Assembly (NCBI GenBank): GCA_046723645.1
Contig: JBKOUY010000234.1
Location: 1-5,548 of the forward strand
DNA length: 5,548 bases
Source: DASQUK01 sp046723645
GTDB taxonomy: Bacteria > Actinomycetota > Acidimicrobiia > Acidimicrobiales > VFJN01
Reading direction: 5' to 3'
The notes under the pieces were generated by a model that made no database searches, was not told the origin of the DNA, and saw nothing but the letters and a program-made list of their open reading frames with translations. The position numbers and the translations under genes are program-made. This document shows, in pieces, positions 1 to 5,548 of this stretch. Each line of letters starts with the position of its first letter. The first letter of the stretch is position 1.

Positions 1-825
1 GACGGCGATGCCTCGTCCCGGGACCTGTCGGGCGGAGACCGGGCCGCCGCGCAGGCGAGCTTCGGCGCCGCGCTGCGGGTGGCGGCAGCCGTCTCCGCCG
101 GCTTTCTCGCCGTGTTCGCGCTCGCCGGGTTCGCCGTGGAGCTCACCTCGCTGCCGGTCTACGAGCACGTCCCCTGGATCTCGATCGTCATCGGCGCCGG
201 CCTCTTCGCCTTGGGGGTGGCGATGCTGGCCGGGTTCGAGCTCAACGTCCGGCTGCCGCGCCTGGACCGGGGTGGCCGCGAGCGGACGGTCGGGTCGATG
301 TTCGTGTTCGGCGTGTCGTACGCCATCGCGTCGATCGGCTGCACGCTGCCGCTGTTCCTCGCCGTGATGTCGGGGGTCTTCAACCGTGAGTCGGCGGCGG
401 ACGGCATCCTGACCTTCGGCATCTACGGCCTGGGTATGGCGCTGGTGTTGGCGGGCCTCACCGTGGCGATCGCCATGGCACGCACGTCGATCGTGCGGTT
501 CCTGCGCCGCTTGCTGCCTTACGTCGGCCGCGTCTCGGGGGGCCTGGTTGCGCTGGCTGGCGCCTATGTCGCCTACTACGGCTGGGACGAGCTGCGCCAG
601 GCTCGGTCTCCCGCCCGGGAGGTGCCGTCCTCCCCGGTCATCGACACCGTGACCGGGTGGTCCTATGACGTCAGCGACTGGGTCGACCGCACCGGGTCGG
701 TGCGGATCGCCGTGGGCATCGTCGTGAGCATGGCGGCGGTGGCGTTGGCCGTCTACGGCGGCCGGCGTCAGGGGGCGAGGCGTTCGATGCGCCAGCCGGA
801 CGGCCGGGTCGTGTCGCGGCAGTAG
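1..825 (+). CDS. ccdA: CcdA/DsbD-family cytochrome c biogenesis transmembrane protein (5' end outside window)
   Basis: The reading frame is open from the first base to a TAG at 823-825, giving 274 visible residues. The true start is upstream; the internal GTG at 79 falls inside a membrane segment and is not the start. Hydrophobic segments lie at about residues 27-48, 58-80, 99-122, 137-160, 172-193 and 235-254. The motif ASIGCTLPLFL (residues 110-120, Cys114) matches the second half of the CcdA/DsbD core, where a cysteine in a membrane helix pairs with one in an earlier helix to carry electrons across the membrane. That first cysteine helix would be in the missing part. Family members reduce periplasmic or extracytoplasmic thioredoxin-like proteins for cytochrome c maturation or other thiol chemistry. 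The sixth segment, after a hydrophilic loop (195-234), is extra compared with a minimal CcdA. The gene converges on pdxH and overlaps it. Family assignment is good; the exact partner and role are unknown because the upstream neighbours are not visible. Confidence 0.8.
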   Translation, partial: DGDASSRDLSGGDRAAAQASFGAALRVAAAVSAGFLAVFALAGFAVELTSLPVYEHVPWISIVIGAGLFALGVAMLAGFELNVRLPRLDRGGRERTVGSMFVFGVSYAIASIGCTLPLFLAVMSGVFNRESAADGILTFGIYGLGMALVLAGLTVAIAMARTSIVRFLRRLLPYVGRVSGGLVALAGAYVAYYGWDELRQARSPAREVPSSPVIDTVTGWSYDVSDWVDRTGSVRIAVGIVVSMAAVALAVYGGRRQGARRSMRQPDGRVVSRQ

Positions 826-1412
826 GCGATCCGATCGTGCATCCGGCTCTCGCGGTGCTGCCAGAACTCGAGCCGGTCGGGTGCCACGCAGAGGCCGCCC
901 CAATGGTCGGGGCGCGGCACGGGCTCACCCTCGTAGCGCCTCGCCAGCTCGTCGACGCGGCGTTCCAGCGCAACGCGGTCGGGGATGACCCGGCTCTGGG
1001 GCGAGGCCGCGGCCGCGATCTGGCTGCCGCGGGGGCGCGTCACCCAGTACGCGTCGGACGCCTCGTCGTCGACCGGGGCCACCGAGCCCTCGACGATGAC
1101 CTGGCGACCCACGGGGTGCCAGGGGAACAGGAGCGCCGCCCTCGGGTTGGCTGCCAGCTCCCGGCCCTTGCGGCTCTCGCGGTTGGTGAAGAAGACAAAG
1201 CCCTCGGGCCCGAACCGCCGTAGCAACACCATGCGGACCGCCGGCCGCCCGTCGAGTGTGGCGGAGCTGACGACCATGGCATCGGGCTCCCCGACGGCGG
1301 CGCCGCGCCAGGCGGCGAACCAGCCGGCGAACTGGTCCATCGGGTCGGCCGCCACGTCGCCCTCGGACAGGCCGGCATCGGCGTATTCCTGGCGGCGCTG
1401 AGCGGGATCCAC
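768..1412 (-). CDS. pdxH: Pyridoxamine/pyridoxine 5'-phosphate oxidase (PdxH)
   Basis: This 214-residue protein aligns by eye along its whole length with E. coli PdxH (218 residues). It oxidises pyridoxamine- or pyridoxine-5'-phosphate to pyridoxal 5'-phosphate with FMN and O2, in the cytoplasm, as the last step or salvage step of vitamin B6 synthesis. Recognisable blocks are the N-terminal RRQEYADAGL (6-15), ADPMDQFAGW (22-31), RMVLLR (60-65), GFVFFTNRESRKGREL (71-86), LLFPWHPVGRQV (94-105), RPRGSQ (126-131), the WGG at 171-173, EFWQHRESRMHDR (182-194) and the C-terminal WRIERLAP. Substrate residues equivalent to E. coli Tyr129, Arg133, Ser137, Arg197 and His199 are present as Y122, R126, S130, R190 and H192. 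The equivalent of Lys72 is Arg65. The start is GTG at 1412; an in-frame TGA lies six codons upstream, so no longer form is possible. I see no good Shine-Dalgarno sequence. The stop at 768 lies inside the convergent ccdA-like gene. Confidence 0.95.
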   Translation of the reverse strand: MDPAQRRQEYADAGLSEGDVAADPMDQFAGWFAAWRGAAVGEPDAMVVSSATLDGRPAVRMVLLRRFGPEGFVFFTNRESRKGRELAANPRAALLFPWHPVGRQVIVEGSVAPVDDEASDAYWVTRPRGSQIAAAASPQSRVIPDRVALERRVDELARRYEGEPVPRPDHWGGLCVAPDRLEFWQHRESRMHDRIAYCRDTTRPSGWRIERLAP

Positions 1413-1442
1413 GATCCGGGGTCTAGCTCATGCCACGGAGCC

Positions 1443-1480
1443 CGAGGTCATGGGTTCCGGATCGGGAACCCATGACCTCG
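1443..1480 (-). terminator. Perfect 16-bp inverted repeat, probable terminator of the osmoprotectant operon
   Basis: The arms CGAGGTCATGGGTTCC (1443-1458) and GGAACCCATGACCTCG (1465-1480) are exact reverse complements around a 6-base loop (1459-1464). The hairpin begins 33 bases after the stop codon of the substrate-binding protein gene and ends 30 bases before the pdxH GTG, both on the minus strand. No T-rich run follows it on either strand, so it is not a canonical rho-independent terminator, although terminators lacking a U tract have been proposed in high-GC Actinomycetota. Because it also lies in the short space that must hold pdxH expression signals, it could instead be an operator or a 5' leader structure for pdxH. 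The structure is certain; its role is inferred. Confidence 0.6.
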
Positions 1481-1513
1481 CCCGACGCATGTCCGCAGGA
1501 ACGTGGTGTCAGC

Positions 1514-2467
1514 TCACTCCGTGAAGCCGTTGTCGGAGAGCCATTGGGCCGCGACGTCGCTCTCGGCGAGGCCCTCCGCCTGCACCTGGGCATTGAGCGC
1601 CGTGAGGCCCTCGGTGTCGAGGGCCGCGCTGACGTCGTCGAGCACGGCCGTGACCTCGGGGGTGGCCTTATCGGCGTTGATCAGCGGGAGGACCGCCTCG
1701 TTGGGGACGATGTTCTTGTCGTCCTTCAGCGAGGTGAAGTCGTTCTCGGTGATCGCCGCGTCGGTGGAGAACAGGTTGCCGCAGTTGATGGCGTTGGCGT
1801 TGAGCGCGTCGACGATCGGGGGGCCGATCTCGAGCGGGACGAACTCGGCGAACTCGGCGCCGTAGAACTGCTGGAGGCCGGGGATGCCGAACGGCGACCG
1901 CTCCGCGAACTCGGGCGGGCCACCGAGCGTGATGTCGCCCGACGCCTCGGCCAGGCCGCTGAGATCGGAGAAGCCGTACTGGTCGATCGTGTCCTGGTTG
2001 CAGACGATGACGTCCTTGTCCTCGGCGGTCGACGGCGTCAGGACGGTCAGGTTGTCGGGCAGAGCGTCCTTGAGCTCGGCGACCTGCTCATCGACGTTCG
2101 TGGCCTCCGGCGTCGCGTTCGGGTCGTCCTGGCGCAGCACGAACGAGAGCAGGGAGTTCGTGTACTCCGGCAACAGGTCGATCTCGCCGTTCTCGATGGC
2201 CGCGAAGTAGACCTCGCGCGAACCGATGTTCGGCGTCACGTTCACGTCTGCGCCGTTGGCCTCCAGCGCGCCGGCGTAGATCTCGGCGAGCAGGACGCTC
2301 TCGGGGAAGTTGGCCGAGCCCACGTTCAGGCTCTGGTCCGCGAGGTCGCCGGCGGCGGAATCACCGCCGCCGGCGTCATCGCCGGTAGTGGAATCGTCGT
2401 CGTCGCCGCACGCCCCGGCGACCAGGACGAGGACCGCGACGGCGGCCAGTAGGCGGATGCGCTTCAT
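1514..2467 (-). CDS. opuCC: Osmoprotectant (glycine betaine/choline-type) ABC transporter substrate-binding lipoprotein
   Basis: This 317-residue protein belongs to the OpuAC/OpuCC/ProX type II binding protein family and would capture quaternary-ammonium compatible solutes outside the membrane for the permeases encoded just upstream. The N terminus MKRIRLLAAVAVLVLVAGAC is a lipoprotein signal with lipidation at Cys20, followed by an Asp/Gly-rich linker (21-45). Family landmarks are LNVGSANFPES (47-57), IGSREVYFAAIENGEIDLLPEYTNSL (81-106), PPEFAERSPFGIPGLQQFYG (184-203) and LFSTDAAITENDFTSLKDDKNIVP (232-255). Tyr102 and Tyr202 could contribute to an aromatic ligand cage. Where classical members have a Tyr-containing YTTD motif, this one has FSTD (Phe233), and the usual PPY-like stretch is VPNEAV. 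Two further cysteines, Cys156 and Cys229, are present in the mature part. The frame is open much further upstream, but that extension is antisense-frame noise over permease 2. The ATG at 2467 is chosen because it begins the signal peptide, has a strong Shine-Dalgarno sequence and overlaps the preceding stop as ATGA. The symbol follows the B. subtilis opuC naming by family role; proX would serve equally. Confidence 0.92.
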   Translation of the reverse strand: MKRIRLLAAVAVLVLVAGACGDDDDSTTGDDAGGGDSAAGDLADQSLNVGSANFPESVLLAEIYAGALEANGADVNVTPNIGSREVYFAAIENGEIDLLPEYTNSLLSFVLRQDDPNATPEATNVDEQVAELKDALPDNLTVLTPSTAEDKDVIVCNQDTIDQYGFSDLSGLAEASGDITLGGPPEFAERSPFGIPGLQQFYGAEFAEFVPLEIGPPIVDALNANAINCGNLFSTDAAITENDFTSLKDDKNIVPNEAVLPLINADKATPEVTAVLDDVSAALDTEGLTALNAQVQAEGLAESDVAAQWLSDNGFTE

Positions 2468-3189
2468 GTGCTGACTCCTCCAGCAGTGGGTGTGATTGGG
2501 ACTGTCGTTGAGAGCAACCGCGCTCGGCGGCGGGGGAGCCCGGCGGGCCTCGCCGACCGCTGGGCGAGGGCGAACAGGCCCTCGCCCACCAGGGCGAGCA
2601 CGGCGACGACGATCGAGCCTCCATAGACCCTGGCTTCGTCTCTGACGGCGAAGCCGTCGATGATGAACCGACCCAGCCCGCCCAGGCCGGCAAAGGCCGC
2701 GATCGTGGCGGTCGCGATCACCTGGAGCAGCGCGGAGCGGATGCCGGCGAGGGTGAGCGGGGCGGCCAACGGGACCTCCACCTGCATGAGCACCTGCGTC
2801 GGGGTCATGCCCATGCCTTGGGCTGCGTCGCGCGCCGCGGGATCGACGCCGCTGATCCCGGCGGCGGTGTTGGCGAGTATCGGCGGGATCGCCAGCACCG
2901 CAAGGACGATGATGACCGGCCCCACCTGCACCGGGTACCAGCGCCCCAGGAGGACGAGCAGCCCGAGCGTCGGGATCGCTCGCGCCGCCCCCGACAGGGC
3001 CACGGAGCCCTGCTCGAACCGTCCGGTGTGGCCGATCACCAACCCCGCGGGCAGGGCGACGAGGGCGGCGAGCCCGACCGCCAGCAATGAGTACTGGAGG
3101 TGTTCCACGATCCGCTGGAGGATGCCGGTGGATCCCCACCAGTTCTCGGCGGTGGTCAGCCATCCGATGGTGTCGCTGAACGTGCTCAT
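2464..3189 (-). CDS. opuCD: Osmoprotectant ABC transporter permease 2 (ProW/OpuCD-like)
   Basis: A 241-residue integral membrane subunit of the BPD_transp_1 (MetI-like) fold that forms half of the solute channel. Hydrophobic segments are visible at about 31-54, 70-83, 89-110, 145-175 and 191-210. The cytoplasmic EAA loop, which docks on the ATPase, is seen at about 120-147 as RDAAQGMGMTPTQVLMQVEVPLAAP. GLGGLGRFIIDGFAVRD (168-184) is typical of OpuCB/OpuCD permeases. The ATG at 3189 overlaps the TGA of the upstream permease (ATGA, 3186-3189), and its own TGA overlaps the ATG of the binding protein gene (2464-2467). The frame stays open upstream, but that part is a shadow of permease 1 and lacks membrane character. 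The Shine-Dalgarno sequence is weak (an AGGG about 12 bases upstream), so coupling to upstream translation probably matters. A basic, non-membrane tail (211-241) ends the protein. Which permease corresponds to OpuCB and which to OpuCD cannot be told apart by eye. Confidence 0.92.
   Translation of the reverse strand: MSTFSDTIGWLTTAENWWGSTGILQRIVEHLQYSLLAVGLAALVALPAGLVIGHTGRFEQGSVALSGAARAIPTLGLLVLLGRWYPVQVGPVIIVLAVLAIPPILANTAAGISGVDPAARDAAQGMGMTPTQVLMQVEVPLAAPLTLAGIRSALLQVIATATIAAFAGLGGLGRFIIDGFAVRDEARVYGGSIVVAVLALVGEGLFALAQRSARPAGLPRRRARLLSTTVPITPTAGGVST
2475..2481 (-). promoter_or_regulatory. Strong Shine-Dalgarno sequence for the substrate-binding protein
   Basis: On the minus strand GGAGGAG lies 7 bases before the ATG at 2467, inside the last codons of permease 2. 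It decides the start of the binding-protein gene. It is the strongest ribosome site in the operon and would allow the binding protein to be made in excess of the membrane subunits, which is usual for this importer type. Confidence 0.8.
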
Positions 3190-3872
3190 CGGCGCGCCGC
3201 CCTGGCCGGAGTCCACGGCGTCAACACCCGCCGCGTGAGCACGAGCGCGATGTCGACGACCACCGCCAACAGCACCGAGGCCGCGATGCCGGCGATGATC
3301 TCGCTCGTGCGGTTCCGGCGAAATCCCTCGAAGAACAGGAACCCGAGGCCACCCCGGCCCAGGACACCCCCGACGCTCACCAGGCTGATCGTCGAGACCG
3401 CGGCCACGCGGAGCCCCGCCATGATGGCCGGGACGGCGAGCGGCAGCTCGATCGCCAGCAGCGAGCGCCGCGGCGTGTACCCGACCCCGGCGGCGGCGTC
3501 CTTGACCGAGTCGGGGACCCCCCGCAGCCCCTCGACGAGGTTCCGGACCAGGATGGCCAGCGTGTAGATCGCGAGGGCGACGATGAGCGGCCGGTCGTTG
3601 AGCAGCCCGAGTCCGAAGCCCAGGCCTAGCAGCACGAGCAGCGACAGCGACGGGATCGTGTAGAGCACGTTGGTCACGCCGAGGATCCCCGGGTAGGTCC
3701 GGCGCCAGCGGTACCCGGCGAGCCCGAGCGGGAAGGCCACCGCCGCGCCGAGGGCGAGGGCTACGGCGGTGATGCGCAGATGGACGACGGTGTAGTGCCA
3801 GACGACGTCCCAGTTGCCGTCGATCCCGAACCCGCTCCAGCTCGGCGGCCGGGCGGCAAAGACGGGGATCAT
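3186..3872 (-). CDS. opuCB: Osmoprotectant ABC transporter permease 1 (ProW/OpuCB-like)
   Basis: A 228-residue membrane subunit that would pair with permease 2 to form the import channel. Hydrophobic segments lie at about 29-53, 64-92, 96-111, 146-172 and 192-213. The EAA coupling loop is visible at about 124-149 as KDAAAGVGYTPRRSLLAIELPLAVPA, and GGVLGRGGLGFLFFEGF (168-184) matches the conserved region after it. The motif YTIPSLSLLVLL (71-82) is characteristic of this permease family. The ATG at 3872 overlaps the stop of the ATPase gene as ATGA and has a reasonable Shine-Dalgarno sequence. Length agrees with OpuCB/OpuCD proteins (roughly 210-240 residues). An N-terminal stretch of about 28 residues before the first helix, rich in Trp and Pro, is a little longer than in compact homologues. 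The family is clear; the substrate is inferred from the neighbouring binding protein and CBS-bearing ATPase. Confidence 0.93.
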   Translation of the reverse strand: MIPVFAARPPSWSGFGIDGNWDVVWHYTVVHLRITAVALALGAAVAFPLGLAGYRWRRTYPGILGVTNVLYTIPSLSLLVLLGLGFGLGLLNDRPLIVALAIYTLAILVRNLVEGLRGVPDSVKDAAAGVGYTPRRSLLAIELPLAVPAIMAGLRVAAVSTISLVSVGGVLGRGGLGFLFFEGFRRNRTSEIIAGIAASVLLAVVVDIALVLTRRVLTPWTPARAARR

Positions 3873-5014
3873 GCGACGATCCCCTCGGCCAGGTCGTCAA
3901 CCGTGAGCATGCCCAGATGGCGGCCGTCCGCGTCGACCACCATGGCGACGCGCGTGTGGGACGAGACGATCCCGTCGAGCGCCGCCTTGAGGTTGGTGGC
4001 CGCGGTGACGACGGCGCGGAACGGCTTGGGCGTCAACTCGCCGACCGTGTCAGCGCCGTCGAGCTCCGCCGATCCGATCCAGCCGCGCAGGCGATCGTCG
4101 CCGTCGCACACGGCCACCCAGTCGTAGCCCAGCTCCGCCATCGCAGCCCGGGCCTCCGCAGTGGTGGCCGACTCGGAGACCACCGGTCCCTTGCTCAGCG
4201 AGGCGTCCTCGACGGTCATGAGCGACAGCCGCTTGATGCCCCGGTCGTCCCCGAGGAAGTCGGCCACGAAGTCGTTGCGCGGCGCCCGGAGCATCTCCGC
4301 CGGCGAGTCGAGCTGCTCGAGGATGCCGCCCACGTTGAGGATCGCGATCCGGTTCGCGAGCTTGATGGCCTCGTCGATGTCGTGGGTGACGAACACGATC
4401 GTCTTGTGGACCTCACGCTGCAGCGTGAGGAGCTCGTCCTGCAGCTGCGTCCGCACGATGGGGTCGACGGCCGAGTAGGGCTCATCCATCAGCAGCACCG
4501 GAGGATCGGCGGCCAGCGCCCGAGCAACGCCCACCCGCTGCTGCTGCCCGCCCGACAGCGCCGCGGGGTAGCGGTCGAGCAGCCCCCGGTCGAGCCGCAA
4601 CAGGTCGGCCAGCTCGTCCACCCGGGCGGCGATGCGGCCGCGGTCCCAGCCCAGGAGCTTGGGCACGGTGGCGATGTTGTCGCCCACCGTTCGGTGCGGG
4701 AACAGTCCCGCCTGCTGGATGACGTAACCGATCCCTCGGCGGAGCTCGTGGGTCGGCCGGGTGCGGATGTCGACCCCGTCGACCCACACCGTGCCGCTGG
4801 TGGGCTCGATGAGCCGGTTGATCATCTTGAGCGTCGTGGTCTTGCCACAGCCGGACGGCCCCACGAGCGCCACCAGCTCGCCGCGCGCGATCGTCAGGTC
4901 GAGGCCGTCGACCGCCGGCCGGGACGCGCCGGGGTACGTCTTGGTCAGGCGCTCGAGCCGGATCGCGACGTCACCGGCCGGCGGGTCGGCGGTGGCGGCC
5001 TGGGGTGTCGTCAC
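3869..5014 (-). CDS. opuCA: Osmoprotectant ABC transporter ATP-binding protein with C-terminal CBS domains (OpuCA/ProV-like)
   Basis: A 381-residue cytoplasmic ATPase that powers the importer; B. subtilis OpuCA is of nearly the same length. The ABC domain (about 16-255) shows Walker A GPSGCGKTT (52-60), Q-loop Gln100 in GYVIQQAGLFPH, signature LSGGQQQR (153-160), Walker B VLLMDEP (173-179, with Asp177 and Glu178), D-loop SAVD (181-184) and the switch His211. All catalytic elements are intact. Residues about 262-381 fit two CBS repeats; in the related OpuA transporter such domains sense ionic strength and gate transport, so a similar osmotic switch is plausible here. The start is GTG at 5014, the first candidate in the frame, 15 codons before the conserved core; no Shine-Dalgarno sequence is visible, so leaderless or weak initiation is possible. 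It is the first gene of the operon, and its TGA overlaps the ATG of permease 1. Assignment to the osmoprotectant branch rests on the GYVIQQAGLFPH pattern, the CBS tail and the operon content. Confidence 0.95.
   Translation of the reverse strand: MTTPQAATADPPAGDVAIRLERLTKTYPGASRPAVDGLDLTIARGELVALVGPSGCGKTTTLKMINRLIEPTSGTVWVDGVDIRTRPTHELRRGIGYVIQQAGLFPHRTVGDNIATVPKLLGWDRGRIAARVDELADLLRLDRGLLDRYPAALSGGQQQRVGVARALAADPPVLLMDEPYSAVDPIVRTQLQDELLTLQREVHKTIVFVTHDIDEAIKLANRIAILNVGGILEQLDSPAEMLRAPRNDFVADFLGDDRGIKRLSLMTVEDASLSKGPVVSESATTAEARAAMAELGYDWVAVCDGDDRLRGWIGSAELDGADTVGELTPKPFRAVVTAATNLKAALDGIVSSHTRVAMVVDADGRHLGMLTVDDLAEGIVA
3881..3886 (-). promoter_or_regulatory. Shine-Dalgarno sequence for permease 1
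   Basis: On the minus strand GAGGGG lies 8 bases before the ATG at 3872, within the last codons of the ATPase gene. It supports that start codon and suggests independent initiation in addition to coupling through the ATGA overlap. Confidence 0.6.
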
Positions 5015-5179
5015 GGCACGGGTGGCCGGGTGGAGTGGTGCGCTGTCGGGCGGATTACGGTTCCCTCCCCGCAGGTGCGGCCCCGGGAGAAGCCGTCGGG
5101 CCCATGTCGATAGGCGGACCCTGGGTCTTGCTGGCCGTCACCCTATCGCCGGCGCCCGCCAACGGACGCGCTTTAGCGC
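5015..5179. other. Intergenic region expected to hold the operon promoter
   Basis: This 165-base gap separates the end of the RND-type gene from the ATPase start, both on the minus strand. If the ABC operon has its own promoter, it should be here. I could not find a convincing -35/-10 pair on the minus strand. The only notable structures are a 7-bp dyad (listed separately) and a tiny GCGC-TTTA-GCGC stem at 5168-5179 directly after the RND stop, which is too small to call a terminator. Confidence 0.4.
5108..5148. repeat. Inverted repeat CGATAGG / CCTATCG in the operon upstream region
   Basis: CGATAGG (5108-5114) and CCTATCG (5142-5148) are exact reverse complements separated by 27 bases. Between them lies a second dyad, GACCC-T-GGGTC (5117-5127). 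The pair sits 94-134 bases upstream of the ATPase GTG. It could be a regulator site or part of a transcript structure, but a 7-bp match at this distance can arise by chance. No regulator family is identifiable from the sequence. Confidence 0.35.
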
Positions 5180-5548
5180 TCAGCTACCGGCGACGGGCTG
5201 GCGGGGGACCTCGGCCCCTGGGGCCGGCGCCGGGCCCTTGGGCATCATGCCGCGCGTGACCCAGCCGCGGGTCTCGGCCCACACCAGCATCGGCGGCAGG
5301 AACACGAGCGCCGACAGCAGCGCCACCGACACGTTCATGGCCACGATCAGGCCGAAGTCACGAAGCAACGGCAGCGACGAGAAGGCGATGACCGCCACCC
5401 CCGAGATCGCCGTGAGCGCCGAGACGATGAATGCCCGGCCGGTGCGGCGGGCGGTGACGTTCATCGCCTCGCGGGGGCCGTAGCCCCGCTGCCGTTCCTC
5501 GATGAACCTCAGGAGGATCAGCGACGTGAACTCCGTGCAGACCGCGAC
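5180..5548 (-). CDS. MMPL/RND-family transporter, C-terminal part (5' end outside window)
   Basis: The minus-strand frame is open from the window edge (5548) to TGA at 5180-5182, giving 122 visible residues with no start needed; the internal ATG at 5464 is not the start. The visible part begins VAVCTEFTSLILLRFIEERQ and continues through a short charged loop into two strong membrane helices, about 39-59 and 65-90, ending in FLPPMLVWAE and a Pro/Gly-rich soluble tail. The pattern TSL-LLRFIEERQRG, then RTGRAF, ALTAISGVAVIAFSSLPLLRDFG and the LPPML end is that of the last helices of RND permeases of the MMPL/HAE3 type, which export lipids, hopanoids or other hydrophobic compounds using the proton gradient. 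The substrate cannot be told from this piece. The gene lies upstream of the ABC operon on the same strand, so read-through transcription is possible, but the 165-base gap argues for separate units. Confidence 0.85.
   Translation of the reverse strand, partial: VAVCTEFTSLILLRFIEERQRGYGPREAMNVTARRTGRAFIVSALTAISGVAVIAFSSLPLLRDFGLIVAMNVSVALLSALVFLPPMLVWAETRGWVTRGMMPKGPAPAPGAEVPRQPVAGS

Noticed and set aside
1423..1431. Two-codon upstream frame ATG-AGC-TAG before pdxH on the minus strand
   Set aside because: Such a minimal frame is expected by chance, has no Shine-Dalgarno sequence and shows no link to regulation.
1430..2452. 340-residue plus-strand open frame opposite the binding-protein gene
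   Set aside because: It is rich in Arg, Gly, Val and Asp with no domain or membrane pattern and lies wholly antisense to a clear family member; this is usual shadow coding in high-GC DNA.
2468..3163. Possible N-terminal extension of the binding protein by 232 residues
   Set aside because: The extension is Arg/Pro-rich noise overlapping permease 2, and the lipoprotein signal peptide starts at the ATG at 2467 with a strong Shine-Dalgarno sequence.
3190..3900. Possible N-terminal extension of permease 2 by 237 residues
   Set aside because: It overlaps permease 1 in another frame and lacks membrane helices; the ATGA overlap at 3186-3189 gives the natural start.
3917..5113. 398-residue plus-strand open frame opposite the ATPase gene
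   Set aside because: The composition is His/Arg/Val/Asp-rich low complexity, typical of the antisense of a high-GC gene; the minus strand encodes an intact ATPase with all motifs.
5168..5179. GCGC-TTTA-GCGC stem after the RND-type gene as a terminator
   Set aside because: The stem is only 4 bp and no T run follows it in the direction of transcription.

Overview
The window is high-GC and gene-dense, with GTG starts and typical actinobacterial protein sequences: an Ala/Gly/Asp-rich lipoprotein leader, an actinobacterial-style osmoprotectant binding protein, and an MMPL-type RND protein. This suggests a chromosomal segment from an Actinomycetota member. A more precise placement is not possible from sequence reading alone. 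I see no mobile element, tRNA, rRNA or CRISPR array.

Layout from left to right. Positions 1-825 (+) hold the 3' part of a CcdA/DsbD-family polytopic membrane protein whose start lies outside the window. Its 3' end overlaps by 58 bases the end of a convergent gene, pdxH (768-1412, -), the FMN-dependent pyridoxamine/pyridoxine 5'-phosphate oxidase. A 101-base gap (1413-1513) carries a perfect 16-bp hairpin, which best fits a terminator for the operon to its right.

The core of the window (1514-5014, -) is a four-gene ABC importer operon of the OpuC/ProU/OsmU osmoprotectant (glycine betaine, carnitine, choline type) family. In transcription order it encodes an ATPase with a C-terminal CBS pair, permease 1, permease 2, and a lipoprotein substrate-binding protein. 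Each of the three junctions is a 4-base ATGA overlap, so translation is probably coupled. The last gene, the binding protein, also has a strong Shine-Dalgarno sequence of its own, which fits the excess of binding protein usual for such importers. After a 165-base gap with a dyad, the right edge (5180-5548, -) is the C-terminal end of an MMPL/RND-family membrane transporter.

Together the operon describes an import system for compatible solutes: the lipoprotein captures ligand outside the membrane, the two permeases form the channel, and the ATPase drives transport, possibly gated by ionic strength through the CBS domains. The flanking genes (thiol/cytochrome maturation, vitamin B6, RND export) look like unrelated housekeeping or accessory functions. 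I found no clear evidence of a previously undescribed system. The observations most worth checking are two extra cysteines and an altered aromatic set in the binding protein, a Lys-to-Arg change at a PdxH phosphate-binding position, and the strong U-tract-less hairpin.
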